Positions 37,959 through 46,082 of a stretch of DNA of 64,000 bases are shown here, piece after piece. The notes beneath the pieces were generated by a model. The model ran no database searches. It was given only the letters and a program-made list of their open reading frames with translations, and was not told the origin of the DNA. This DNA is from CAVWSM01 sp963757805. GTDB taxonomy: Bacteria; Actinomycetota; Actinomycetes; Jiangellales; Jiangellaceae. A program made the position numbers and the translations under genes. The stretch covers positions 1,178,001 through 1,242,000 of the forward strand of contig CAVWSM010000006.1 in NCBI GenBank assembly GCA_963757805.1. Direction: 5' to 3'. Each line of letters starts with the position of its first letter. The first letter of the stretch is position 1.

Positions 37959-38303
37959 GGCCCTCCCCGCTGCGCGTGGTTGAACGGCGCGCGGTCCTCT
38001 GGCGCCGCGTGTGTTGAACATGCAGCGGCGACGCCGCGATGGAAAGCCGGAGAGGGACGTCCATTGGCCGCTAGTGTCCCGAGTCCGCGTTCGTTACAAC
38101 GGCGCGGCCGGCGCGCGTAGGGTGGCGGAAGTGATTGAACTCCGCGATGGCCTGTTTCCGCCGGCCACGTGGGCCGGTCCTCGCCGTCCATCCGAGTTCG
38201 GGCCAGTGACCACGCCATATCCGGGCCCGAGGCCAGACGGTTCGTTATGATCCGGGCCGGGGTCATGCTCGGCTTGCGCCCCACAGGGGGCGGCGGCTGG
38301 GCT
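37959..38303. other. Intergenic, kinase start to cyclotransferase-like gene
   Basis: A 345-bp space between divergent genes. I see no gene I can support. A chance-looking frame ends in VIELRDGLFPPATWAGPRRP at about 38130-38190, without a recognised family. The promoter of the kinase operon should lie here, but no convincing -35/-10 pair is clear. Confidence 0.4.
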
Positions 38304-38768
38304 GTGCGTGACTCTGGCGAGCGCGTCGACACCGTCGGCCGTGTTCTCGTCCTCGCCTATGGGTCGAACCTGGACCCCGAAAGCTGGCCGACCGTCTCGC
38401 CGCCGCCCCTGTCGTTGCGTTTCGCTGCGCGATCGTCGACTACGCCGCGGTCTGGTGCGAAGCGCGCCGCGGAAATGGGGATGTTGTTGCGACCCTCGTC
38501 GAGGTGCCGGTCACATCGAGGTCCATGGAGTGCTGGCCCTGACTGCCACCCAGCTGCGCGCGATGGACGCTTGGGAGGGCACTCCCGTCGTCTACGACCG
38601 GCGGCCGTTCATGGGGCGGGTGGTGCTGGAGAACGGCATCGAGCCTGCAGATGTCTTCGCCTACATCGGCACTGCTCGGCATCGACCGCCGATGGGCGAA
38701 GGGGGCGCCCCTACCTTGTGGCCAGACCTCGTACGACGCGTCGATCGCCGTCAAGCCCGACTCCGTAG
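38304..38768 (+). CDS. Gamma-glutamylcyclotransferase-like protein, frameshifted
   Basis: Small fold recognised by VLVLAYGSNLDPESW at the N-terminus, the AYGSNL substrate-binding loop of gamma-glutamylcyclotransferases, and later HIEVHGVLALTATQLRAMD, AWEGTPVVYDRRPFMGRV and EPADVFAYIG. The parts lie in three frames with slips near 38,395, 38,510 and possibly 38,710, giving about 155 aa. It may cut gamma-glutamyl peptides or gamma-glutamylamines; the specific substrate is unknown. The start at GTG 38304 is approximate. Its 3' end overlaps the convergent MarR gene, which may itself be misread at its C-terminus. Confidence 0.6.
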   Translation: MRDSGERVDTVGRVLVLAYGSNLDPESWPTVSPPPLSLRFAARSSTTPRSGAKRAAEMGMLLRPSSRCRSHRGPWSAGPDCHPAARDGRLGGHSRRLRPAAVHGAGGAGERHRACRCLRLHRHCSASTADGRRGRPYLVARPRTTRRSPSSPTP

Positions 38769-39376
38769 CCCAGCCCACGCCGCGCCGGAGGCGCCGGCTC
38801 GGCCCGTTCGACGGGGCAGCGGTCGTCGGGACAGGCGAGCTCGTCGCACATGCGGCACATCGACTCGCCGGTGAGCAGGTCGTCTGTCAGCGCCTCGAGC
38901 ATCGCCGATGCCGTATCGAGGAAGGCCCGCACCCGACGGTCGGAGAGTGCCGAGACAGCTCGGACAAGCACCTCGCGGCGGGCACCGAGCACAGCGAGCG
39001 CAGCCTGCTCACCTGCCGGCGTCAGTGCCAGCAGCGTCGTACGCCCGTCCTCGCCCGGGATGCGCTCCACCAGGCCGTCGGCCTCCAGCCGCTGCGCCAG
39101 CTGCACTGCGCCCGGATGGCTGATGCGCAGTCGCGCCGCGAGGTGCCCGATCGGTCGGTCGGGATACCAGAGCAGCACGACGAGCGCGGCGGGTGCGTGC
39201 GCGCCACGGCCGAGCGCATCACGCACGCCGAGCGAGATGCGGTCCTCAAGTGTGAGTGCGAGGGTGCCCAGCACGTTGGCCGCGAGCGCCCGGTCGGCGC
39301 CGACGGAGTCGCCCGGCGGTCGTACGGCTGCGGCAGGGACGGAGAACGGGTACTCCTCGAAGAGGTCGTCCGACAT
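38711..39376 (-). CDS. MarR family transcriptional regulator
   Basis: A protein of up to 221 aa with a winged-helix domain: LVVLLWYPDRPIGHLAARLR, then SHPGAVQLAQRLEADGLVER, GEDGRTTLLALTPAGEQAAL, as in MarR-type regulators. The C-terminal part has a cysteine cluster CRMCDELACPDDRCP, a possible metal or redox site. Residues after about 195 may be wrong because they overlap the cyclotransferase-like gene. ATG 39376 is next to tandem 13-bp operator-like repeats, and the saccharopine-dehydrogenase-like gene is divergent, so it probably represses itself and that gene. Confidence 0.8.
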   Translation of the reverse strand: MSDDLFEEYPFSVPAAAVRPPGDSVGADRALAANVLGTLALTLEDRISLGVRDALGRGAHAPAALVVLLWYPDRPIGHLAARLRISHPGAVQLAQRLEADGLVERIPGEDGRTTLLALTPAGEQAALAVLGARREVLVRAVSALSDRRVRAFLDTASAMLEALTDDLLTGESMCRMCDELACPDDRCPVERAEPAPPARRGLGYGVGLDGDRRVVRGLATR

Positions 39377-39405
39377 GTAAGCAGGTTATCCCGTAAGCCG
39401 GTTAC
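39377..39405. promoter_or_regulatory. Tandem MarR-type operator candidates
   Basis: GTAAGCAGGTTAT (39377-39389) and GTAAGCCGGTTAC (39393-39405) repeat with a 16-bp period. Each is an imperfect palindrome with GTAA/TTAC ends. They fill the 47-bp space between the MarR gene and the divergent dehydrogenase gene and would overlap both promoters. Binding is inferred. Confidence 0.5.
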
Positions 39406-39423
39406 CGGATACTGTGCCTTGAC

Positions 39424-40629
39424 ATGAGGATCCTGCTCGTTGGAGCCGGCGGCGTCGGCTCCGCGCTCGCCAAGATCGCTGCCCGCCGCGACTTCTTCTC
39501 CGCCCTGCACGTCACCGACTACGACGTGGCGCGGGCGCAGCAAGTCGTGGCCGACACTGCTGACCCGAGGTACACGGCGGGGCAGCTCGACGCGAGTGAC
39601 GAGGCTGCTGTCCTGGCGGCGATCCGCGAGCACAGAGCCGATGTGGTGATGAACGCGGTCGACCCGCGGTTCGTGATGCCGGTCTTCAGGGCGGCCTTTG
39701 CCGGCGGCGCGCACTACCTCGACATGGCGATGTCGCTGTCGAAACCGCACCCCGAGAAGCCGTACGAGCTCACCGGCGTCAAGCTCGGCGACGAACAGTT
39801 CGCGCTTGACGCGCAATGGCGCGAGCGCGGTCAGCTCGCACTCGTCGGCATGGGCGTCGAGCCGGGACTCGCCGACGTGTTCGCTCGCTATGCCGCGGAC
39901 CATCTGTTCTCCGGATCGACGAGTTGGGCGTACGCGATGGATCCAACCTGAGCGTCGACGGGCACGACTTCGCACCCACGTTTTCGATCTGGACCACGAT
40001 CGAGGAATGCCTGAACCCTCCTGTGGTCTTCGACCGTGACCGCGGTTGGTTCACGACCGAGCCGTTCAGCGAGCCCGAGACGTTCGACTTCCCCGAGGGC
40101 ATCGGACATGTGGAGTGCGTCAACGTCGAGCACGAGGAAGTCTTGCTCATGCCGCGGTGGATCGATGCCGGGCGCGTGACGTTCAAGTACGGCCTCGGTA
40201 GCGAGTTCATCGACGTGCTCAAGACATTGCACAAGCTGCCACCTCGACGACACGAGCCCCGTCGACGTCAAGGGCGTCAAGGTGTCGCCGCGCGACGTGG
40301 TCGCCGCGTCGTTGCCCGACCCCGCGACACTCGGCGACAAGATGCACGGCAAGACCTGCGCGGGAGTGTGGGTGCGCGGACTCGGCAAGGACGGCCGGCC
40401 GCGCGAGGTCTACCTCTATCACGTCGTCGACAACGCCTGGTCAATGTCGGAGTACGGCTCACAAGCCGTCGTCTGGCAGACCGCGATCCACCCGGTGGTG
40501 GCCTTGGAACTCATCGCCGAGGGGATCTGGAAGGGCGCCGGCGTGCTTGGCCCGGAGGCGTTTGACGCGGTGCCGTTCCTCGAGCGGTTGGAGGCGTACG
40601 GGTCGCCGTGGGGGATGCGGGAAGGCTGA
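39424..40629 (+). CDS. Saccharopine-dehydrogenase-like oxidoreductase, two frameshifts
   Basis: Composite of about 402 aa. It starts MRILLVGAGGVGSALAKIAA (Rossmann NAD(P) motif), has DVVMNAVDPRFVMPVFRAAF and GAHYLDMAM, slips near 39,910 into RIDELGVRDGSNLSVDGHDF, and near 40,240 into DTSPVDVKGVKVSPRDVVA before ending PWGMREG. Family members reduce an imine made from an amino acid and a keto acid (lysine pathway), or make carboxyspermidine or carboxynorspermidine; the second option would fit the polyamine setting but is speculative. ATG 39424 is 10 bp from a possible -10 box (TACTGT at 39410-39415), so it may be leaderless. It is controlled by the neighbouring MarR protein, by inference. Confidence 0.75.
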
Positions 40630-40632
40630 GTC

Positions 40633-41302
40633 CTAGGCGTGGGAGGCATTGGCGGCGTGGCGAGTCGCCGCCTGGTCCTGTGGCCCGGGTTGGCCCGAGG
40701 CCTTGACCGTTGGATCGTTGGCACCTAAGACGTTGCGCATCCGCTGCAAGACCGCGTCGGTAAACAGGCCGGCTACAGCCGCGGCCGTGATGAGAACTGA
40801 CAGCCCCTGCGGTGATGTCGCCTTGTCGCCGATGCTGACCAGCCCGGCGTTGACAGCGGTCACGACCACGGCGCCGAGGAGCATCGAGGGCAACGGCCGC
40901 AGCAGGTACCACCAGAGGAAGCTTCGCTCCGCCGTCTGGTGTCCCGTGCGGATGGCGAAGATGCGCGCCTGTTGGATCACGCTGCCGACGAAACCGGCGG
41001 CCGCAGCAACAAGCAGAACGCTGGTGGTCACGGACACGGTGAAGTCCGGCCCCCAGCCACTGAATGACCTCCGAGTGGATGGTGCCCGAGGGTGCGTCCT
41101 GCGTGTCGGCGCGGGTTACCAAGCGCTCCGCCGGCCCATACGCCCAGACCAAGAAGGACAAGGCTACGAGTCCTTGGGTGAGTAGGACAACGCCCACAAA
41201 CACCTGGAGGGCCCCGGTCAAATCACCCTGCTCAGCTTTCCCGGTGTTCTCATGAGCCGCGCGGGCACCCTTTCCGCCCAGCGGCTCTGTTGCAGCGGTC
41301 AT
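40633..41302 (-). CDS. Membrane protein of unknown function, one frameshift
   Basis: Composite of about 222 aa. The first frame (ATG 41302, with GAGGAGA upstream) gives a hydrophilic start MTAATEPLGGKGARAAHENT, a membrane helix LQVFVGVVLLTQGLVALSFL and THSEVIQWLG-like text. A five-C run at 41050-41054 breaks it; with one base less the reading continues PDFTVSVTTSVLLVAAAAGF, then IQQARIFAIRTGHQ and two more hydrophobic segments. In total about four transmembrane helices, charged C-terminus. I do not recognise a family. It converges on the saccharopine-dehydrogenase-like gene with three bases between stops. Confidence 0.6.
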
Positions 41303-41403
41303 GGCGGTCTCCTCTCACGCCGCAAGCACCTTTATGAGGCTCGCCAATGCCGATAGATACGTGCGAGGACGTTCGGCCGGTTCACGGATCGGCAGGGTGG
41401 GCG

Positions 41404-42176
41404 TCAGGCCAGGACCTCGACTAAGTCGCCAACGTGCAATGTGCCCGCGCCGTCGGGGATGAGGTTGACCCCAAACCAGACCTTGCCGTCCCAGCCGCGA
41501 TGTCTGGCCAGCGTACGGATCGGCTCCTTGCTTTTGGTGAGTGTGAACGGGTCGATGGTCGTCATCACGCAGCGGTCGCAGAGCTTGGCGGCGCGGAACG
41601 TGACCTCACCGAGCCGCAGGTGTCGCCAGCCGTCCTCCGCGAAAGGCCCGTCGCCGTCGACGACCACGCTCGGTCGGAACCGCCGCATCACGAGCGGGTC
41701 GGGAGTTGGCTCGTCGCGATCGATCGCGGTCTGGGCAACCCAGTCGTTCAGCTGGCGGAGCGACGTACTCGTCGTGAGCAGGAGCGGGTACGCGTCGGCA
41801 AACATCGGTCCGCCGATCAGACAGACCAGGCGGACATCCTGTTCGAGCAGTTTGGCGAACCATTCGTCGGCCTCCGGGCTGCACCGGATGCCTCAAGCGG
41901 CCTACCCCAGATCGTCACCCTCACGGGTTCGGCCGGCTGCTCGGCGACGATGAGGTCGGCCGCGTGCGGGCCTCGGACCAGCCAGCCACCTTCCGTCCGG
42001 GTCGTGGACACGCTGAGCAGCCGCACATCCTCACGCGCGGTGATCTGCTCGCCCTTGGCGTCCACGATCATGAATCGCCGGTCGTCGGCGAGCCCCCACG
42101 GCTCTACTGTCGCAGCCTCGAGGTCCACGGGTGCGGTCGACTTGATCGGGTAGACGTGGAGGCTCTCGATCCGCAT
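41404..42176 (-). CDS. MOSC domain protein, one frameshift
   Basis: Composite of about 257 aa. The first frame has the MOSC N-terminal beta-barrel (MRIESLHVYPIKSTAPVDLE, then WGLADDRRFMIVD), and near 41,885 the reading moves to another frame: MFADAYPLLLTTSTSLRQLN, RFRPSVVVDGDGPFAEDGW and KLCDRCVMTTIDPFT with the conserved Cys of molybdenum-cofactor sulfurase-type domains. YcbX-like proteins of this kind assist detoxification of N-hydroxylated bases using molybdenum cofactor; the role here is not shown. ATG 42176. It lies between a membrane protein and a hairpin-bounded oxidase operon. Confidence 0.78.
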
Positions 42177-42370
42177 GGCGCGAACCTACCTGCCAGGCAG
42201 TGGGCCCGACCACGACAGCTTCGGCGTCGCGAACGACACTGTGCCCACGGTTGCGGACGCATCACGGTTGGGGCTTTCGCGCCCCGCCGCGGGGTCAAGC
42301 CCGATGACAGCATCAGGATCCGGTTCGACTTCGGCCGGATTGGTGTGACGTTCGCGCCCGTCGCTGACAA

Positions 42371-42403
42371 CCAGGCCCCGCCGATCCCATCGGCGGGGCC
42401 TGG
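42371..42403 (-). terminator. Perfect 15-bp hairpin after the amino-acid oxidase gene
   Basis: Arms 42371-42385 and 42389-42403 pair perfectly around a CCC loop. It is 25 bp downstream of the oxidase stop (42428) on the minus strand, the place of a terminator. There is no U-run, as is common in high-GC actinobacteria. The remaining 42177-42370 stretch shows no gene. Confidence 0.6.
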
Positions 42404-42427
42404 CTCGCGTGAGCGCCACAAGTCGGC

Positions 42428-43372
42428 TCAGCCAGTCGCGGCACGGTCGATCAGATCGGCCACCTCGCGGGCGCAACCCCAGGACATCGCGACACCGGCT
42501 CCGCCGTGGCCGTACGAGTGGATGACGCGGGCACCGGCAAGGGGCTCTTCCTCGAGCCGGACGCTGGAACGACCAGGTCGCAGGCCAACTTGCACGTCGA
42601 GCACCCGCGCACCGCGCAGCCGTGGCTCGACATCTGCACATCGCCGCAGGATCTCGTCCGTCTGCTGCGGGTCGGGCGCGAGACTCCAGTCATCCACCCG
42701 TGCGTTGCCGCCGCAGACGACCCGGCCCGCGTGCGGCATGAAGCCCACCCAGTCTGTGTCAGCACCACCTTCGAAGAAGAACGAGTCGAGCCCGGGGTTC
42801 TCGACCACGACATGCTGCCCACGGATCGGGTGCACATCGTCGTCGGACGCGAGTGCGCGTGCTCCGACACCGGTGCAGTTGACGACCACCGGCGCCTCCG
42901 CCGCCGCTTCGGCCAGAGACACCACAGGTCGTACGACGATCTCGCCGCCTGCCTCCTCATAGCGCCCCGTCAGATAGGCGAGGTAGCGCGGCATGTCCGC
43001 CAAAGGAGAGATGACCCAGAAGGCGACGGGGAAGCGCGCGTGCTCGTCGGGCGTGCACTCCTGGAAGCCCGGGAGTGCCTCGGCCCATGGTGGCGTGCCC
43101 TCGCCCAGCCGGCTGACCAAGCGACCGCGTGCCATGCGTACGCCGGTGTCGGGGTTGCCCGCCAACGTCTCGAACTCGCCCCAGCTGACCTGCTGCCACC
43201 GCGCCTCGCGGTCACCGAACGCGGGCCCGCCGATCAAGGCTCCCGCAACCACTGATGTAGACCGCAGCGGTGGCTCGGCGGTGCGAATGCGGACCGAGTG
43301 GCCACTCTCGGCCAGGCAGTTGGCCGTCGTCAGACCAGTGACCCCAGCGCCGATAACCAGAACGTCGGTCAT
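42428..43372 (-). CDS. FAD-dependent amino-acid oxidase (DAO family)
   Basis: A 314-aa flavoprotein starting MTDVLVIGAGVTGLTTANCL (FAD motif GAGVTG at 8-13). RGQHVVVENPGLDSFFFEG and the C-terminal RVIHSYGHGGAGVAMSWG match D-amino-acid oxidases, where Arg and Tyr hold the carboxylate. It would oxidise D-amino acids to keto acids, with ammonia and H2O2 released. A D-aminopeptidase gene lies 4.3 kb away, so D-amino acids from peptides are plausible substrates. ATG 43372 follows GGAGTGA. It starts four bases after the vapC stop, an odd pairing with a toxin gene. Confidence 0.88.
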   Translation of the reverse strand: MTDVLVIGAGVTGLTTANCLAESGHSVRIRTAEPPLRSTSVVAGALIGGPAFGDREARWQQVSWGEFETLAGNPDTGVRMARGRLVSRLGEGTPPWAEALPGFQECTPDEHARFPVAFWVISPLADMPRYLAYLTGRYEEAGGEIVVRPVVSLAEAAAEAPVVVNCTGVGARALASDDDVHPIRGQHVVVENPGLDSFFFEGGADTDWVGFMPHAGRVVCGGNARVDDWSLAPDPQQTDEILRRCADVEPRLRGARVLDVQVGLRPGRSSVRLEEEPLAGARVIHSYGHGGAGVAMSWGCAREVADLIDRAATG

Positions 43373-43376
43373 GCCG

Positions 43377-43784
43377 TCACTCCGAGACGACGCGATATCG
43401 GATACCCAAGATGTCATAGGTACGGCGTGCCCGAGCATCTCGGGTGAGCAGTTCCGCCCCATGCGACTGCGCGGTTAGCCCTATAACCGCGTCGTAGCAC
43501 GCACCGCCGACGATCCCAGCCTCGGAGATCTGGTTGACCATGGAGCGGTGCAGCCGTGCCGAAGGAACCAGGATCTGCTTCGAGGGGAACCACGCCGCGA
43601 GAAGCTCGCGAGCCACAGTTGGATCCAAGCGGTACGGCGGCGGCAGGCGGGTCAACACCGCATAAGCCTCGAGGTTGACGTGTGCAGGGACAACACCGCC
43701 TCTTGCGGCGCGACGAGTGATCTGATGCGCTTCGTGCCACGACGCCAGTGCCGGAACCACAACGCTGGTGTCCAGAGCGATCAC
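43377..43784 (-). CDS. vapC: PIN domain toxin VapC
   Basis: A 135-aa PIN-domain ribonuclease starting MIALDTSVVVPALASW, with acidic active-site residues in the LDTS turn, in VNLEAYAVL and in CYDAVIGLTAQ, and the terminal ELLTRDARA. VapC toxins cut tRNA or rRNA unless held by VapB. GTG 43784 overlaps the vapB stop (GTGA at 43781-43784), the standard toxin-antitoxin layout. The oxidase gene follows four bases after its stop and may share the transcript. Confidence 0.9.
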   Translation of the reverse strand: MIALDTSVVVPALASWHEAHQITRRAARGGVVPAHVNLEAYAVLTRLPPPYRLDPTVARELLAAWFPSKQILVPSARLHRSMVNQISEAGIVGGACYDAVIGLTAQSHGAELLTRDARARRTYDILGIRYRVVSE

Positions 43785-44026
43785 TCTCGGATGCTCTCGA
43801 GCGTATGCCGTACGACGTCATCCGTCAGAGGCGGAAGTGGTTCGACGGACTCGACGACCGGTCCTTCTGGCGTCTGGACAATCCTCGTCTCCGCGAGGAC
43901 GGGCCTCACCTCGATGACCCCGTCATGCTCGTCGACATCGACCTCGGCACCGGCGCCGATGTGGAGCCGATCTCGGATCGGCTTCGGTACGACGAGTCGT
44001 CCGGCACGATCGATGGTGGTCCTCAT
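43781..44026 (-). CDS. vapB: AbrB/MazE-type antitoxin VapB
   Basis: An 81-aa protein with an AbrB-like swapped-hairpin DNA-binding domain at the N-terminus (MRTTIDRAGRLVVPKPIRDR) and an acidic C-terminal tail that would wrap VapC. Such antitoxins bind their own promoter, with VapC as co-repressor. ATG 44026 sits inside a 27-bp inverted repeat, an evident operator. The GNAT gene upstream ends only 50 bp away (44076), so the promoter must be very compact. Confidence 0.9.
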   Translation of the reverse strand: MRTTIDRAGRLVVPKPIRDRLHIGAGAEVDVDEHDGVIEVRPVLAETRIVQTPEGPVVESVEPLPPLTDDVVRHTLESIRE

Positions 44027-44035
44027 ACCATCGAT
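44009..44035. promoter_or_regulatory. VapB operator over the start codon
   Basis: ATCGATGGT (44009-44017) and ACCATCGAT (44027-44035) are perfect 9-bp arms around a 9-bp centre. The centre contains the vapB start codon (44024-44026 on the minus strand). A repressor bound here would block initiation of a leaderless or near-leaderless transcript. Structure is seen; binding is inferred. Confidence 0.6.
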
Positions 44036-44075
44036 TGTGCCATCTTCCTTGCCATTGCGCCCTCGGTCTTGCCTG

Positions 44076-44671
44076 TCATCGCAAGCGGCGCGCCATCATG
44101 ACCGCACCGCCAGATCCCACCTCGACGAAGCCGAGCCGCAGGTAGAAGCCGACCGCCTTGGTGTTGGCGGGATTGACGCCGAGGTGTACGCCGGGCGATC
44201 CCTGGGCCACGAGTGCCGCAAGCAAGGCATCCATAAGCGCACGACCCTGACCACGTCCTTGCGCCCGCGGGAGCAGGTCGATGTGCAGGTGCGACGGGAA
44301 CTGCTTTGACGACGTCGTCTGCCGTGGTCGGAGGGTGGTGGATCATCTGCACGAGCTCCGCGTCGCGCGATCGCCCTGCACCGGCCGGCGGCAGTGGGTA
44401 CTGCTTGCGCATCCGCGGCCACCACGACTCCTCGCAGGCAGCCTCGAACGCACGCGTGTCGAGCGCGCCCAGCACGTACCCCGCAATCCCTTGCTCATCA
44501 GTGAGCACGAACGCGAGCTGTGGCTGTAGAGCGACGTACGGGCCAACGTATATGTGCCCGAGCAGCCGAGGGTCGTCGTACAGCCGCGACAGCGTCGCCC
44601 CCGACATCGCCGGTGCGCAGGCAGATGTCGTACATGGCGTCGACATCGGCCGGCGCCGCAGGTCGGATCAC
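44076..44671 (-). CDS. GNAT family N-acetyltransferase, frameshifted
   Basis: Composite of about 198 aa. It starts VIRPAAPADVDAMYDICLRT at GTG 44671, three bases past the gabT stop, slips near 44,610 to ATLSRLYDDPRLLGHIYVGP, and near 44,300 to the acetyl-CoA-binding segment PRAQGRGQGRALMDALLAAL (RxxGxG/A). It ends with GFYLRLGFVEVGSGGAVMM. The fold and cofactor motif are clear; the acceptor is unknown. Co-location with gabT suggests a link to GABA or amine metabolism. Stop at 44076. Confidence 0.75.
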
Positions 44672-44673
44672 GG

Positions 44674-46020
44674 TTAGGCGGCCGCGGCGAACGCCTCGCC
44701 AAGGATCGACAGCCCCTCGTCGAGCAGGTGGTCGGGCATCACCAACGGTGGCAGGAAGCGCAGCACGTTGCCGTAGGTGCCACAGGTCAGCACCACGAGA
44801 CCGGCGGCGTGGCAGAGCTTCGCGATCGCCTGAGTCGTCGCGGCGTCGGGCTCGATGGTGCCCGGCTTGGCGAGCTCGATGGCGACCATGGCGCCGCGAC
44901 CACGTACGTCGCCGATGACAGGATGCTTTTCCTGCAAGGCGCGCAGCGCGGGCAGCATGCGCTCGCCGATCGCCGTCGCGCGGGCAGCCAGCTCCTGCTC
45001 GCGCATCGTGCGGATCGCGCCCAGCGCGGCGGCGCAGGCGACCGGGTTGCCGCCGTAGGTGCCGCCGAGCCCGCCGACGTGCGCGGCGTCCATGATGTCG
45101 GCGCGACCGGTGACGGCGCCGAGTGGCAGGCCGCCCGCGATTCCCTTCGCGGTCGTGATGACGTCGGGTACGACGCCCTCGTCCTCGCAGGCGAACCACG
45201 AGCCCGTACGGCAGAAGCCGGTCTGGATCTCGTCGGCGACCAGCACGATGCCCTGCTCACGCGCCCACTCGGCAAGAGCGGGGAGGAAACCCGGGGCCGG
45301 CACGACAAAGCCGCCCTCTCCCTGGATCGGCTCGATCACGATGGCGGCGGTGTTGGATGCGCCGACCTGCTTGTCGATGATGGAAATCGCGCGTGCGGCC
45401 GCCTCGGCACCCGTGATCGGCGTCGGCTCCCGGAACGGGTAACTCATCGGCGCGCGGTAGACCTCCGGCGCGAACGGGCCGAAAGAGTGCTTGTAGGGCA
45501 TCGACTTCGCCGTCAGCGCCATCGTCAGATTGGTGCGGCCGTGGTAGCCGTGGTCGAACGCAATGACGGCCTGCCGCCCGGTGAACGCGCGGGCGATCTT
45601 GACGGCATTCTCGACGGCCTCGGCACCGGAGTTGAACAGCGCCGAGCGCTTTTCGTGGTCGCCGGGAGTCAGGGCGTTGAGCTGCTCGCAGACGGCGACG
45701 TAGCCCTCGTACGGCGTGATCATGAAGCACGTGTGCGTGAACGCGGCGACCTGGTCTTGGACCGCCTCGACGACGAGCGGGGCACTCGCCCCGACTGAGG
45801 TGACCGCTATGCCGGATCCGAAGTCGATCAGCTGGTTGCCGTCGACGTCGACGAGGATGCCGCCGCCGGCGCGGGTGATGAAGGCCGGCAGCGTGATGCC
45901 GACGCCTCGGGCGACGGCCTGGGTGCGGCGGTCGAGCAGCTCCTTGGAGTGCGGGCCCGGCACCTCGGTCACCAGCCGCCGCTCTTGGCTGATTCCGTTG
46001 ACGAAGTTCTGCACGGGCAA
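44674..46020 (-). CDS. gabT: 4-aminobutyrate aminotransferase
   Basis: Converts GABA and 2-oxoglutarate to succinate semialdehyde and glutamate. The 448-aa PLP enzyme has VDVDGNQLIDFGSGIAVTSV, SGAEAVENAVKIARAFT, AFDHGYHGRTNLTMALT, IEPIQGEGGFVVPA, VADEIQTGFCRTG and PLP lysine Lys292 in TTAKGIAGGLPLGA. It begins at TTG 46020 or GTG 46014; no ribosome-binding site is seen, and TAGGTC about six bases upstream could be the -10 box of a leaderless transcript. It is divergent from gabD, with about 60 bp between, and completes the putrescine-to-succinate route. Confidence 0.93.
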   Translation of the reverse strand: MPVQNFVNGISQERRLVTEVPGPHSKELLDRRTQAVARGVGITLPAFITRAGGGILVDVDGNQLIDFGSGIAVTSVGASAPLVVEAVQDQVAAFTHTCFMITPYEGYVAVCEQLNALTPGDHEKRSALFNSGAEAVENAVKIARAFTGRQAVIAFDHGYHGRTNLTMALTAKSMPYKHSFGPFAPEVYRAPMSYPFREPTPITGAEAAARAISIIDKQVGASNTAAIVIEPIQGEGGFVVPAPGFLPALAEWAREQGIVLVADEIQTGFCRTGSWFACEDEGVVPDVITTAKGIAGGLPLGAVTGRADIMDAAHVGGLGGTYGGNPVACAAALGAIRTMREQELAARATAIGERMLPALRALQEKHPVIGDVRGRGAMVAIELAKPGTIEPDAATTQAIAKLCHAAGLVVLTCGTYGNVLRFLPPLVMPDHLLDEGLSILGEAFAAAA

Positions 46021-46082
46021 ACGGTAGACCTAGGGTGGTGGAGGATGCCGCGAGGCCGCTTCCACATAGCTGAGGAGTGATC

